Origin: Campylobacter concisus
Lineage (GTDB): Bacteria > Campylobacterota > Campylobacteria > Campylobacterales > Campylobacteraceae
Assembly: GCF_015229955.1 (NCBI RefSeq)
Contig: NZ_JAAKYZ010000001.1
Location: forward strand, 558,001-622,000
Reading direction: 5' to 3'
DNA: 64,000 nt
A model generated the notes under the pieces. The model was given only the letters and a program-made list of their open reading frames with translations. It did no database searches and was not told the DNA's origin. How positions within the stretch are numbered: position 1 is the first letter of the stretch; each line of letters opens with the position of its first letter. Positions 47,582-55,945 of this stretch are shown one piece after another. The translations under genes and the position numbers were made by a program.

Positions 47582-48582
47582 AATATTATCTCTTCTTGCA
47601 TGATTTCATTCATAATATGATTTGTATTCACTGGATACACTGAAGTCTCCACTAAAAGCTCAGATTGTAGATATTGTAAAAAAGTTGCACTTGTTTTTGT
47701 GTTTTCAAAAACAATTATTTGTTCAATAAAATCACCGCCGTAGAGAGGATTTTCGTAAAATTCTTTTACAGCCTTTACGATGTAATCAAACATCTTCATG
47801 TCATACCCAAAAATAGCAACCGATTTTTCTACATTTGTAGAAGCTGGCATATTTAGTTCATAATTTAGATCTTCAAATTCTTTTGGCTTATCATCACTTA
47901 AAAAATCATCTAAACTTTTAAAATCATCAAGCGATGTTGCGTCATTTTCTTCTTTAATGATTAAGTTATCAATATCTGTTATATCTTCTTCTTTTAGGCT
48001 TTCAGCTTCCTGATTGGCTTCCTCAATGCCAGACATATTTAAAAAAGTGGATAACTTCATTTGTTTATCTTTAAAGATCGCAAGTGTAAACGAGTGTGCA
48101 TGGATATAAAGATAAAGTGTAGTTTTTGGAGAAATTCCGCGTTTTAAAAGCTCGTGAAAGAGTAGGGCGATAGGTGAGTAGATGAGATCTACACTATCTT
48201 GTCCAAATAAATTTTTATATTTTTTTATAGCATTTAAATTTGCATAAATACTCCAGCTATCTTGCATGATAAGGCTTGTAAGATTTTTAGTATTTATATT
48301 AAATTTTTTATATTCATCAAAGCTAGTGCTAGGAAGCGCGCCTTGCGAGTCGTCGTTAAAAAAAACTGAGACATATACGCCAAAATATGCTTTTTCTTGC
48401 TCTTCTATGTATTTTATAATTTTCTCATCGATATTATCGATATTTATATCTGTAAATTTAGCATTTATGGTTTTTAAAAGTTTGCCATTTCTAAAGACCT
48501 GACCGAAGAATATGCACTCATTGCCCTCCAACACGACGCTTAAAAAAAGGTTAGAAAAAAGCTTTTTGATGCTAAAAGACAT
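47578..48582 (-). CDS. PilM-like cytosolic protein (tentative)
   Basis: 334 residues, no signal or helix. The first 170 residues alternate strands and helices as in actin-like PilM/GspL-cyto domains (VVLEGNECIFFGQVF; IYSPIALLFHELLKRG). An acidic linker follows (about 190-245). I see no clear ATP-binding motifs, so it may be divergent. It overlaps the PilN-like gene by 4 bases. Such a PilMN pair would be part of a pilus or competence machine. Confidence 0.55.
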   Translation of the reverse strand: MSFSIKKLFSNLFLSVVLEGNECIFFGQVFRNGKLLKTINAKFTDINIDNIDEKIIKYIEEQEKAYFGVYVSVFFNDDSQGALPSTSFDEYKKFNINTKNLTSLIMQDSWSIYANLNAIKKYKNLFGQDSVDLIYSPIALLFHELLKRGISPKTTLYLYIHAHSFTLAIFKDKQMKLSTFLNMSGIEEANQEAESLKEEDITDIDNLIIKEENDATSLDDFKSLDDFLSDDKPKEFEDLNYELNMPASTNVEKSVAIFGYDMKMFDYIVKAVKEFYENPLYGGDFIEQIIVFENTKTSATFLQYLQSELLVETSVYPVNTNHIMNEIMQEEIIL

Positions 48583-48642
48583 AAATCTCCTAAATTTAGT
48601 GCATAATTTTTGTTATGGTAGCTAAAAAGGGATTAAATAAGT

Positions 48643-49089
48643 TTAAAACAGCTCGTTTTTAAGCTTAACGAAAATCTCTTTTGTATTTAAAGCTTCATTT
48701 TTTAGCTCACTATCAAGTAGGGCTGAGTTTTTAAGGTCGTCAAAATCCTCTATCATCACATCACACATCATCTTAATGCGTTCACTATCAGCCTTACTGA
48801 CGCTACTTTGGCTCATTTTTTTGATGCGCTCAAGATACTCTTTGCCATTTTTTATGTATGAGCTAAATTTGATAGCAGCCTTGCTTTGGTTTAGTACAGT
48901 ATTTGCCATTTTGTTATAAATATCTATATCAAGTGCTTTTTGGCTTAAATTTAAGGCCTTTTCGTATTCTTTGTTTTCGTATAAAAATTTTGCTTCAAGA
49001 GCGAGCTTATAGGAGTTGTCGCTGTAAAAAAATAGCCCAAATAAAATAATTAGAAAGATGGCTATAAAAATAGATAGTTTATTTTTCAT
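48643..49089 (-). CDS. Membrane-anchored TPR-like small protein
   Basis: 148 residues: an N-terminal membrane helix (IFIAIFLIILFGLFFY) and one clear TPR-like hairpin (ALEAKFLYENKEYEKALNLS), then helices. It overlaps the acyltransferase gene end by 11 bases and precedes the PilM-like gene by 60. Probably a periplasmic adaptor; no family recognised. Confidence 0.7.
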   Translation of the reverse strand: MKNKLSIFIAIFLIILFGLFFYSDNSYKLALEAKFLYENKEYEKALNLSQKALDIDIYNKMANTVLNQSKAAIKFSSYIKNGKEYLERIKKMSQSSVSKADSERIKMMCDVMIEDFDDLKNSALLDSELKNEALNTKEIFVKLKNELF

Positions 49090-49858
49090 AAATTTCGTCC
49101 AAAATTTCTTTTATCTCGTCGCTTATTTGTGGATTTTTATGAGCATACTTTTTCCACCAAATTTTTAAATTTGATCTAAAATCCTCTTTGTTTTGCAAAA
49201 TGCTCTTGCCTCCATCATTTTGTGAGGCTTGCCAAAGTTCGTTTTGTATCTTTTCTTTTGCATCTTTTTGCTCCAAATTTTCCACACTAAAAGGAGCTGA
49301 GAGGCTAAAATTTATAGTTGAAAATGGCTTTGGAAGTATCATCTTATCCCAGCTTTTAAACTCCCAAAACGAGTTTGCTTCAAAATTTAGAGCATAAATT
49401 TCGCAAGATGACTTTTGTGCGATCACAGCAGCTCCGTCTGCCACGCTGTGCCTTGGTCCTCTTGGACCATCTGGCGTGATGATGACGTCGTGACCTTGCT
49501 TTATATCTCTTAGAGCTTCTATAAGTGCCCTTGTACCGCCTTTTGAGCTGCTACCTCTAATGGTGCCGATACCAAAAAAATTGATTATTCTAGTGATTAG
49601 CTCGCCATCCTTGTGGTCGCTAATTATCACCTTGCCTTGTTTTCTATTTTGTCTGCTCCACCACTGCCTGTAAGCAAAGCTCATAAAGCTAAGCCTTCCG
49701 TGCCAAAAGACGACAACGCAGCCATTTTGTGGTAAGAAATTTGGAGTGTAGCTCTTTTTGCAGGTTAGAAAAATGAGCCACATTAAAATATAGATGAAAA
49801 AGACGCCAATGCTTAGGGCGACCTCTTCAAAGACGTTTTTAAATTTGCAGCTCGCCAT
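49079..49858 (-). CDS. DUF374 lysophospholipid acyltransferase-family protein
   Basis: 259 residues from ATG 49858 inside the end of miaB. Earlier in-frame starts would overlap miaB by up to 92 bases and have no ribosome site. One N-terminal membrane helix; [19 protein letters not shown] is the acyltransferase-type histidine motif; [20 protein letters not shown] and [16 protein letters not shown] are typical of DUF374. Probably transfers an acyl chain to a lipid in the inner membrane, perhaps lipid A related (inference). Confidence 0.82.
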   Translation of the reverse strand: MASCKFKNVFEEVALSIGVFFIYILMWLIFLTCKKSYTPNFLPQNGCVVVFWHGRLSFMSFAYRQWWSRQNRKQGKVIISDHKDGELITRIINFFGIGTIRGSSSKGGTRALIEALRDIKQGHDVIITPDGPRGPRHSVADGAAVIAQKSSCEIYALNFEANSFWEFKSWDKMILPKPFSTINFSLSAPFSVENLEQKDAKEKIQNELWQASQNDGGKSILQNKEDFRSNLKIWWKKYAHKNPQISDEIKEILDEIYEK

Positions 49859-51140
49859 ACAAAACCATTCGTTTTGGGTTTGTGATCTTGATTTTTTGTG
49901 TAGTGCCAAGAAGCTCTTCGCTTCCATCAACTTGAACTAAAAAGTTATTAAAGCTTCGCCCAGCAACGCCGCCATTTGCTCTTAGCTCTTCAAAATATAC
50001 ATCAAAAATTTTATCTTTTTGTGCCGCCACGATCTCGTCTAAAATTTCATTGTGGCGATTTTGTAGGCGAGTAAGCCTTGCTGAAGCGGTTTTATCATCT
50101 ATTTGATTTGTGAAAGTAGCTGCCTTTGTAAGCGGACGAGGCGAATACTTAAAGCTAAAAATTTGCTCAAATCTAACTTGCTCAAGCACATCCATCGTAT
50201 CTTCAAACTCGCTATCACTCTCGCCTGGAAATGCGACGATGATATCAGTTGAGATGCTCGCATCTGGGCACATTTTTCTAAGCCTTAGCGCGCGGTCCAA
50301 AAACCACTCTTTTGTGTATCCGCGCTTCATCTCGCGTAAAACTTTGGTATTTCCGCTTTGAAGCGGCATATGCATTGATTTACAAATTTTTGGGTTATTA
50401 GTGAAAATTTCAAGAAATTTATCATCCATGTGAAGTGGGTGTGGGCTTGTAAATCTTATCCTTTCAACGCCCTCTATCTCGCTTATCTTTACTAAAAGAT
50501 CGCTAAAATCGATATTTTCTTGCACGCCTGAAAATCTTTTACCGTAGTTATTGACATTTTGTCCTAGTAAAAATATCTCTTTTGCACCGCTTTTTGCAGC
50601 CTTTTCTACCTCTTTTAAGATGAGGCTTGAAGGGATAGAAATTTCATCTCCTCTGGTGTGTGGGACGATGCAGTAGGTGCACTTTTTATCACAGCCTATT
50701 GAGATGTTGATGTGGCTTTTGTATGGCGAGCCTCTAAATTCGCCAAATGCGTATTCACTCTCGTCGTGGTTGATGTCAGTTGAGATAAATTTAGGCGTAT
50801 TTACCGCTTTTGTGATCTTGCTGACATTTCTTGCACCAAGGACAAAATCAACATAAGGTGCGCGCTTAAAAATTTCGCTACCCAAATGGCTTGCAGTGCA
50901 GCCACAAACGCCTATTTTAGCACCTCTTTTTTTGGCTTTTTCAAAGGCTCCGACTTCGCTAAAGAGCTTATGAACTGGCTTTTCACGAACCGAGCAAGTA
51001 TTTATAAGGATTAAATCAGCTTCTTCTATATTTTGTGTTAAGGAGTAGTCTTCTTTTTGTGAGAGCTCAGCTATGATATGCTCGCTGTCACGAACATTCA
51101 TAGCACAGCCTAAAGTTTGGATAAAGAGTTTTTTACTCAT
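49839..51140 (-). CDS. miaB: tRNA-2-methylthio-N6-dimethylallyladenosine synthase
   Basis: 433 residues. N-terminal [17 protein letters not shown], radical [20 protein letters not shown] and a C-terminal TRAM domain: the MiaB set. It thiomethylates A37 of tRNAs reading UNN codons. The ATG overlaps the upstream stop by one base; the DUF374 gene starts inside its end. nusA lies divergently beyond the small upstream gene, as in C. jejuni. Confidence 0.96.
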   Translation of the reverse strand: MSKKLFIQTLGCAMNVRDSEHIIAELSQKEDYSLTQNIEEADLILINTCSVREKPVHKLFSEVGAFEKAKKRGAKIGVCGCTASHLGSEIFKRAPYVDFVLGARNVSKITKAVNTPKFISTDINHDESEYAFGEFRGSPYKSHINISIGCDKKCTYCIVPHTRGDEISIPSSLILKEVEKAAKSGAKEIFLLGQNVNNYGKRFSGVQENIDFSDLLVKISEIEGVERIRFTSPHPLHMDDKFLEIFTNNPKICKSMHMPLQSGNTKVLREMKRGYTKEWFLDRALRLRKMCPDASISTDIIVAFPGESDSEFEDTMDVLEQVRFEQIFSFKYSPRPLTKAATFTNQIDDKTASARLTRLQNRHNEILDEIVAAQKDKIFDVYFEELRANGGVAGRSFNNFLVQVDGSEELLGTTQKIKITNPKRMVLYGELQI

Positions 51141-51382
51141 TAAAGTATATGCACTTCATACATGTAGTCGCTATCATCAAGTCCGTATTTTACGGTTCTG
51201 TGATAGACGCTTAGCCCTTTTTCTTCAAAATGCTCGACTAAGGCGATTAGTTGTTTGTGTGTGTTTTCTTTATCAAAATAGAAAATTTTCTGACCCTCTT
51301 TTTCAACAGCTGCCTCTATTTTTTCTAGTGAAATCGTTTTTGGTTTTGCGTCTAATTCGGCTCTTGCAAGTTTTAGCTCCAT
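51140..51382 (-). CDS. Small conserved protein of unknown function
   Basis: 80 residues from ATG 51382 (AAAGGA 6 bases upstream; the GTG/ATG further up has no such site). A single alpha/beta domain with [20 protein letters not shown] and a basic/aromatic middle. First gene of the seven-gene minus-strand operon ending at 46531; coupled to miaB by one-base overlap. Its presence between nusA and miaB is conserved in Campylobacter as I remember it. Confidence 0.8.
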   Translation of the reverse strand: MELKLARAELDAKPKTISLEKIEAAVEKEGQKIFYFDKENTHKQLIALVEHFEEKGLSVYHRTVKYGLDDSDYMYEVHIL

Positions 51383-51554
51383 TTTTAATCCTTTCAAAAT
51401 CTTAAATTTTAATCGGTCAATATACCCAAATCATCATAAAAAAAGGATTAAATAAAAGTTAATAACAAGCTTAAAGTTATTAAAAGTATGGCTTATGTAT
51501 AATTTCAAAACTTCACGAAAAATCCCCGAAATTTATCGTCACAATGGAGAAAAA

Positions 51555-52658
51555 ATGGAAAGAATTTCAGATATCATCGAGTCAATTGCAAATGAGAAAA
51601 ATTTAGAGATAGAAGATGTAAAAGGGCGCGTCATAAGAGCCTTGATAAACACTGCAAAAAGGGTTTATGGCGAAAATTATGAGTATGACGTGAGCATCGA
51701 TGCTAATAAAAATTTAAAGCTTTATCAAAAAATTTCAATCGTAGCAAACGACGATGAGAGGCTTGCTGAAGACAATGAGCACTTTTTAAGCTTAAAAGAG
51801 GCTAAAAAGATAGATAGTGGCGTAGAGATCGGCGATGAGCTCACTTACGAGCTAAGCCTTGATAACCTTGGCAGAACCGCAGCTCAAACGCTTCACAAGG
51901 AGCTTGAGTATCACATCCAGCGCCTAGTCGAAGAGAAAATTTTACAAAAATATAATGAGATGAGCGGTCACATGGTCTTTGGACCAGTTGTCAGAGTCGA
52001 TAACGATGAAAACACATTTATCGAGATAGACGAGCTTCGTGCCATCTTACCACGTAAAAACCGCATAAAAGGCGAGAAATTTAAAGTAGGCGACGTGGTA
52101 AAAGCGGTCATTAGAAAAGTTTTTACAGATAAAAATTTAGGCATAAAGGTCGAGCTTTCAAGGACTTCGCCTAAATTTCTTGAAGCGCTGCTAACTTCAG
52201 AGGTGCCTGAGATAAAAGATGGTGGCATCATCATCCAAGGAAGTGCGAGGATCCCTGGCGAAAGAGCAAAAGTAGCGCTCATCTCAACCACTCCAAATAT
52301 CGATCCAGTCGGCGCAACCGTTGGCACAAAGGGCGTTAGGATAAATGCCGTAAGCAAAGAGCTTCATGGTGAGAACATCGATGCGATCGAATACACCACC
52401 GAGCCAGCGATCTTGGTAGCTCGCGCTATGGCACCTGCGATCATCACATCTGTAAAGATCGAAGAAAACAAGGCGATCGTGACACTTGCGAGCGAGCAAA
52501 AGAGCAAGGCTATCGGCAAAAATGGCATAAATATCCGCCTTGCAAGCATGCTAACTGGCTATGAGATCGAGCTAAATGAGCTTGGCTCAAAAACTAGTAG
52601 TAATGCAGAAAACAATGAGCCAATCAAAGACTTAAAAGCGCTTTTTGGTGATAACTAA
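51555..52658 (+). CDS. nusA: Transcription termination/antitermination factor NusA
   Basis: 367 residues from ATG 51555 (TGGAG upstream); the longer frame back to 51495 lacks a site. N-terminal RNA-polymerase-binding domain (MERISDIIESIANEKNL), S1 domain, then two KH domains (VGTKGVRINAVSKELHGENID; AIGKNGINIRLASMLTG). No C-terminal acidic repeats, as usual outside enteric bacteria. It binds RNA polymerase, promoting pausing and termination with Rho. Confidence 0.96.
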   Translation: MERISDIIESIANEKNLEIEDVKGRVIRALINTAKRVYGENYEYDVSIDANKNLKLYQKISIVANDDERLAEDNEHFLSLKEAKKIDSGVEIGDELTYELSLDNLGRTAAQTLHKELEYHIQRLVEEKILQKYNEMSGHMVFGPVVRVDNDENTFIEIDELRAILPRKNRIKGEKFKVGDVVKAVIRKVFTDKNLGIKVELSRTSPKFLEALLTSEVPEIKDGGIIIQGSARIPGERAKVALISTTPNIDPVGATVGTKGVRINAVSKELHGENIDAIEYTTEPAILVARAMAPAIITSVKIEENKAIVTLASEQKSKAIGKNGINIRLASMLTGYEIELNELGSKTSSNAENNEPIKDLKALFGDN

Positions 52659-53137
52659 TGAAATTTCAAATAAGAAAAGCGACTATTGACGATATAGATG
52701 TGATCTGCGAGCTTGTAAGAGAGTTAGCAAGCTATGAGAATTTAAGCGATCAAGTCACTTTTACAAATGAAATTTTTGCAGACTCTATCTTTAATAAAAA
52801 TCACGCAAAAGCCCTTGTCTGCGAGAGTGAGGGCAGGGCTATTGGCTATGCCATCTATTTTTACACATTTTCTACTTTTTTGGGGCTTGGCGGGATCTAT
52901 CTTGAGGACATTTACGTCAAAAAAGAGTTTAGAAATCAAGGCATCGGTAAGGCATTTTTTAAATTTTTAGCTCAAATTTGCAAGGATGAAAATTTAAAAA
53001 GGCTTGAGTGGTGCTGTCTAAACTGGAATGAGCCAAGTATTAAATTTTATGAAAGTATGGGTGCTAAAAATCAATCACTTGAGTGGAGAAACTATCGCTT
53101 GGACGGCGAAAATTTAGAAAAGCTGGTAAATTTATAG
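52658..53137 (+). CDS. GNAT-family acetyltransferase
   Basis: 159 residues. IRKATIDDIDVICELVRELASYE at the N-terminus and the acetyl-CoA-binding RNQGIGKAFFKFL are standard GNAT features; LERLEW-type CCLNWNEPSIKFYESMGA ends the fold. The overall pattern is like SSAT-type diamine/polyamine N-acetyltransferases, but the substrate is uncertain. ATG overlaps the nusA stop by one base, so it is translationally coupled. Confidence 0.85.
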   Translation: MKFQIRKATIDDIDVICELVRELASYENLSDQVTFTNEIFADSIFNKNHAKALVCESEGRAIGYAIYFYTFSTFLGLGGIYLEDIYVKKEFRNQGIGKAFFKFLAQICKDENLKRLEWCCLNWNEPSIKFYESMGAKNQSLEWRNYRLDGENLEKLVNL

Positions 53138-53203
53138 CTTATTTTAAAGTATAGTAGTTGGTTAAAAGCTCAAATTTGCTTTGAAATTTGAGCTTGCTGG
53201 TGA

Positions 53204-53803
53204 TTAAAATTTATATGTATATCCCATATAAAGACCGATGTTTGTCTCTTTTGTTTTTGCATTATCATATTTTGCTATAGAGCGATATTTTGTTCTATCA
53301 GCTTTTAAACCAAACTCAACTGCATTATTTTCATTGATAGAGTACTCAGCACCAACTTTTGCGCCTAGTATCCAGCCATTTGTACTAGCTTTTTCAGAGC
53401 CATCATGAATATCAAATACATCCATTTTAAGCTTTGAGTAACCAGTGTATCCACCAAAAACTAGCTTTATGTCTTTTGTCAATTCTGGTGTATGGTCTGC
53501 GCCTACTAGAAATTTATGTGTACTCCATTTTATTACTGTACCATCTTCATCGCCAAGTGATTTCTTTGCTTGAAAGTCGTAAATGTAAGCTCCATAAACT
53601 CTAAAACTATCAAAATCATAGCCGGCTTTTAGTCCGATACCTGGTTGAGCTTTTTTGACTTTTGTTGTGTTATTATCGCTTTTTGCTGTTAATTTTGAAT
53701 TAAAAGAGTAATCTCCTTCGATTCCAATAAACGCTCCTTGTGCTAAAGCAGTGGCGCTAGCCAGACTTAAGCCTAAAGCAACTTTTAAAACTACATTTTT
53801 CAT
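53204..53803 (-). CDS. Small outer-membrane beta-barrel protein
   Basis: 199 residues: signal peptide ending ATALAQG, then alternating strands (FIGIEGDYSF; IGLKAGYDFDSFRVYGAYIYDF; LVFGGYTGYSKLKMDVF) and a terminal aromatic residue (MGYTYKF) recognised by the BAM complex. Eight-stranded OmpA-like barrel is likely. Function unknown; could be an adhesin or stabilising protein. AGGAG-type site before the ATG. Single gene. Confidence 0.85.
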   Translation of the reverse strand: MKNVVLKVALGLSLASATALAQGAFIGIEGDYSFNSKLTAKSDNNTTKVKKAQPGIGLKAGYDFDSFRVYGAYIYDFQAKKSLGDEDGTVIKWSTHKFLVGADHTPELTKDIKLVFGGYTGYSKLKMDVFDIHDGSEKASTNGWILGAKVGAEYSINENNAVEFGLKADRTKYRSIAKYDNAKTKETNIGLYMGYTYKF

Positions 53804-53961
53804 TTTTACTCCTTATTTAAAAAAGTTTGACTGGTATTCTAAATTTTATTGGATTAAATAAAGTTTAAATATTCAATTAAATATATGAAAAACATAAAAT
53901 AATTCAATTGTTTTCTTATCAGAATAAAATTTATAAAATCACTCGAAAAAAGGAGTGTAAA

Positions 53962-54174
53962 GTGGCTAAGATGACAAAACGTGATATGGCTTATCATTTA
54001 GACGTTGACGTCGCAACGCTTTACAACTGGCGAAAACACAAACCAAACCTTTATCGTATCGTGATGCTTGGATTTAAATTTGATGAGCTTATCGAGCAGA
54101 GCAAAAAGACTTGTAATGAGCTTTGCGAATATGAAAATTTAATCAATCAAGACATAGAAAAATTTAGTAAATAA
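53962..54174 (+). CDS. Small helix-turn-helix-like protein
   Basis: 70 residues from GTG 53962, which has AGGAG 6 bases upstream. KRDMAYHLDVDVATLYNWRKHKP resembles a helix-turn-helix with recognition helix ATLYNW, like phage-type or transposase-type small regulators. The rest is helical with two cysteines. Divergent from the barrel-protein gene. A transcription role is inferred from the motif only. Confidence 0.75.
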   Translation: MAKMTKRDMAYHLDVDVATLYNWRKHKPNLYRIVMLGFKFDELIEQSKKTCNELCEYENLINQDIEKFSK

Positions 54175-54303
54175 TCATTTAAAAATCGTAATCTCTTTTA
54201 TAATAGCAAGAGCTAGAAAATTTAAAATTTCTAAGATATTTTTAGCTGGATATTTTAAGTGAAGAAATTTGAGCTCAAAGCAACTGCTTCAAGCTCGGTA
54301 AAT

Positions 54304-55644
54304 TTACTCGTTTAGGATAGAGAGAAGCTCTTTGTTGTCTTTTGTCTTTAGCATTTTTGCATACAAGAATTTAAGCGCTTCAACATCATCCATTGTCGCA
54401 ATCGCAGAGCGGATAGCCCAAATTTTTTGAAGCTCATCAGGTTTTTGAAGTAGCTCTTCTTTTCTGGTACCTGATTTTAGAACGTTGATAGCTGGGTAAA
54501 TTCTGCGGTCAGAGATATTACGGTCAAGCACGATCTCGCTGTTTCCAGTGCCTTTAAACTCTTCAAATATAACTTCGTCCATGCGTGAGCCAGTGTCGAT
54601 TAGCGCAGTTGCGATGATGGTTAGCGAGCCACCATGCTCGATGTTTCTAGCTGCTCCAAAGAAGCGTTTTGGCTTGTGAAGAGCGTTTGCGTCCACGCCG
54701 CCTGTTAGCACCTTGCCACTTGGCGGGGTCACTGTGTTGTAGGCGCGTGCTAGACGGGTTATGCTATCAAGCAGGATAATGACGTCTTTGCCCATTTCAA
54801 CTAGACGTTTTGCCTTTTCGATGACTAGCTCTGCTACGCGGACATGGTTAAGCGCTGGCAGGTCAAATGTCGAGCTAAAAACCTCGCCTTTTACGCAGCG
54901 CTGCATATCGGTAACTTCTTCTGGTCTTTCATCGACCAAAAGCACCATTAGCTGGGCTTCTGGATGATTTTTAGCGATGCCGTGAGCTAGCTCTTTCATA
55001 AGCTCAGTTTTACCACTTCTTGGAGGTGCGACGATGAGGCCGCGCTGACCTTTACCGATAGGTGTGAAAAGGTCAAGCACACGGCCCGTTAGCTTCATCG
55101 GGTCATACTCTAAATTTAGCTTTTCAGTTGGGAAAAGTGGGGTTAGGTTGTCAAATAACGGCCTCTCTTTTGCGTCTGCTAGAGGCATGTAGTTTACCGC
55201 CTCGATCTTTAAAAGAGCGTAGTATTTTTCTTGATCTTTTGGCTCTCTTACTTGGCCGGTGATGATGTCGCCCACACGAAGTGCAAATTTACGGATCTGT
55301 GAGTTTGAAACGTATGCGTCATTTGAGCTGTCGCTTAAATTTGCATCGACAGCCCTTAAAAAGCCATAACCTTCATTTGTGATCTCCAAAATTCCAGTAA
55401 ATAGTATAAAGCCGCCTTGTTTTGTCTGGGTTTTTAGTATCTCAAATATCAAATCCTGCCTGCGAAATTCGCGTGGATTTTCGACACCGACGCTATTTGC
55501 GATCTGCACTAGCTCATCTAAACTAAGCGTTCTTAGCTCTTCGATCTTGTGTCCGTCTACTGGTATGTGTGTTCTTGATGCTTGATGTTTTTTTGTAGTT
55601 TTTGTGCTTTGAGCAGCACTTTGCTCGGTTTGGTTATTTTCCAT
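54304..55644 (-). CDS. rho: Transcription termination factor Rho
   Basis: 446 residues. The RNA-binding domain has [20 protein letters not shown]; the ATPase has the Walker [13 protein letters not shown] and the Q-loop region of the hexameric helicase. An N-terminal Gln/Ser/Thr-rich extension of about 30 residues precedes it. Rho unwinds RNA and stops transcription at unstructured C-rich sites. It is divergent from ccoI, and the order rho-ccoI-ccoS-dnaX is known in C. jejuni. Confidence 0.97.
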   Translation of the reverse strand: MENNQTEQSAAQSTKTTKKHQASRTHIPVDGHKIEELRTLSLDELVQIANSVGVENPREFRRQDLIFEILKTQTKQGGFILFTGILEITNEGYGFLRAVDANLSDSSNDAYVSNSQIRKFALRVGDIITGQVREPKDQEKYYALLKIEAVNYMPLADAKERPLFDNLTPLFPTEKLNLEYDPMKLTGRVLDLFTPIGKGQRGLIVAPPRSGKTELMKELAHGIAKNHPEAQLMVLLVDERPEEVTDMQRCVKGEVFSSTFDLPALNHVRVAELVIEKAKRLVEMGKDVIILLDSITRLARAYNTVTPPSGKVLTGGVDANALHKPKRFFGAARNIEHGGSLTIIATALIDTGSRMDEVIFEEFKGTGNSEIVLDRNISDRRIYPAINVLKSGTRKEELLQKPDELQKIWAIRSAIATMDDVEALKFLYAKMLKTKDNKELLSILNE

Positions 55645-55945
55645 ATTTCCTCTTTAAATGCGGGGATAATTTTGCAGAATTTCTAAGTTTCAAAAAGAAG
55701 TTTTTGAAAGTTTTGGCATTTTATAAAAATAAAACTTTGTTGTCAAGAAATGGTATAAAATAAAATTTTTTGCTCAAAAATGGTTGATTTGCTATAATCT
55801 CGCCATTTTATAACGATAACAAAAGAAGAAATTTGTGCCTATTTTTGTAGTTTATCTGCTTCAAATTTATGTATTTAAATTATGGTGCGTAATAGGCATG
55901 TGATGCAATAATATTGGTAAAAATTTTAGATAAAAGAAAGTAAAA
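55645..55945. other. 301-base intergenic region between rho and ccoI
   Basis: AT-rich divergent region. A good -10 (TTTGCTATAAT, TATAAT at 55793-55798) points to ccoI, leaving a leader of about 140 bases. In the leader lies a possible 22-codon ORF from GTG 55835 to TGA 55903, hydrophobic with one cysteine; support is weak. No clear RNA fold or terminator is seen. Confidence 0.5.

Noticed and set aside
49859..49930. Longer N-terminus of the DUF374 protein
   Set aside because: It would overlap miaB by up to 92 bases and encodes a hydrophilic stretch with no ribosome site; ATG 49858 precedes the expected membrane helix.
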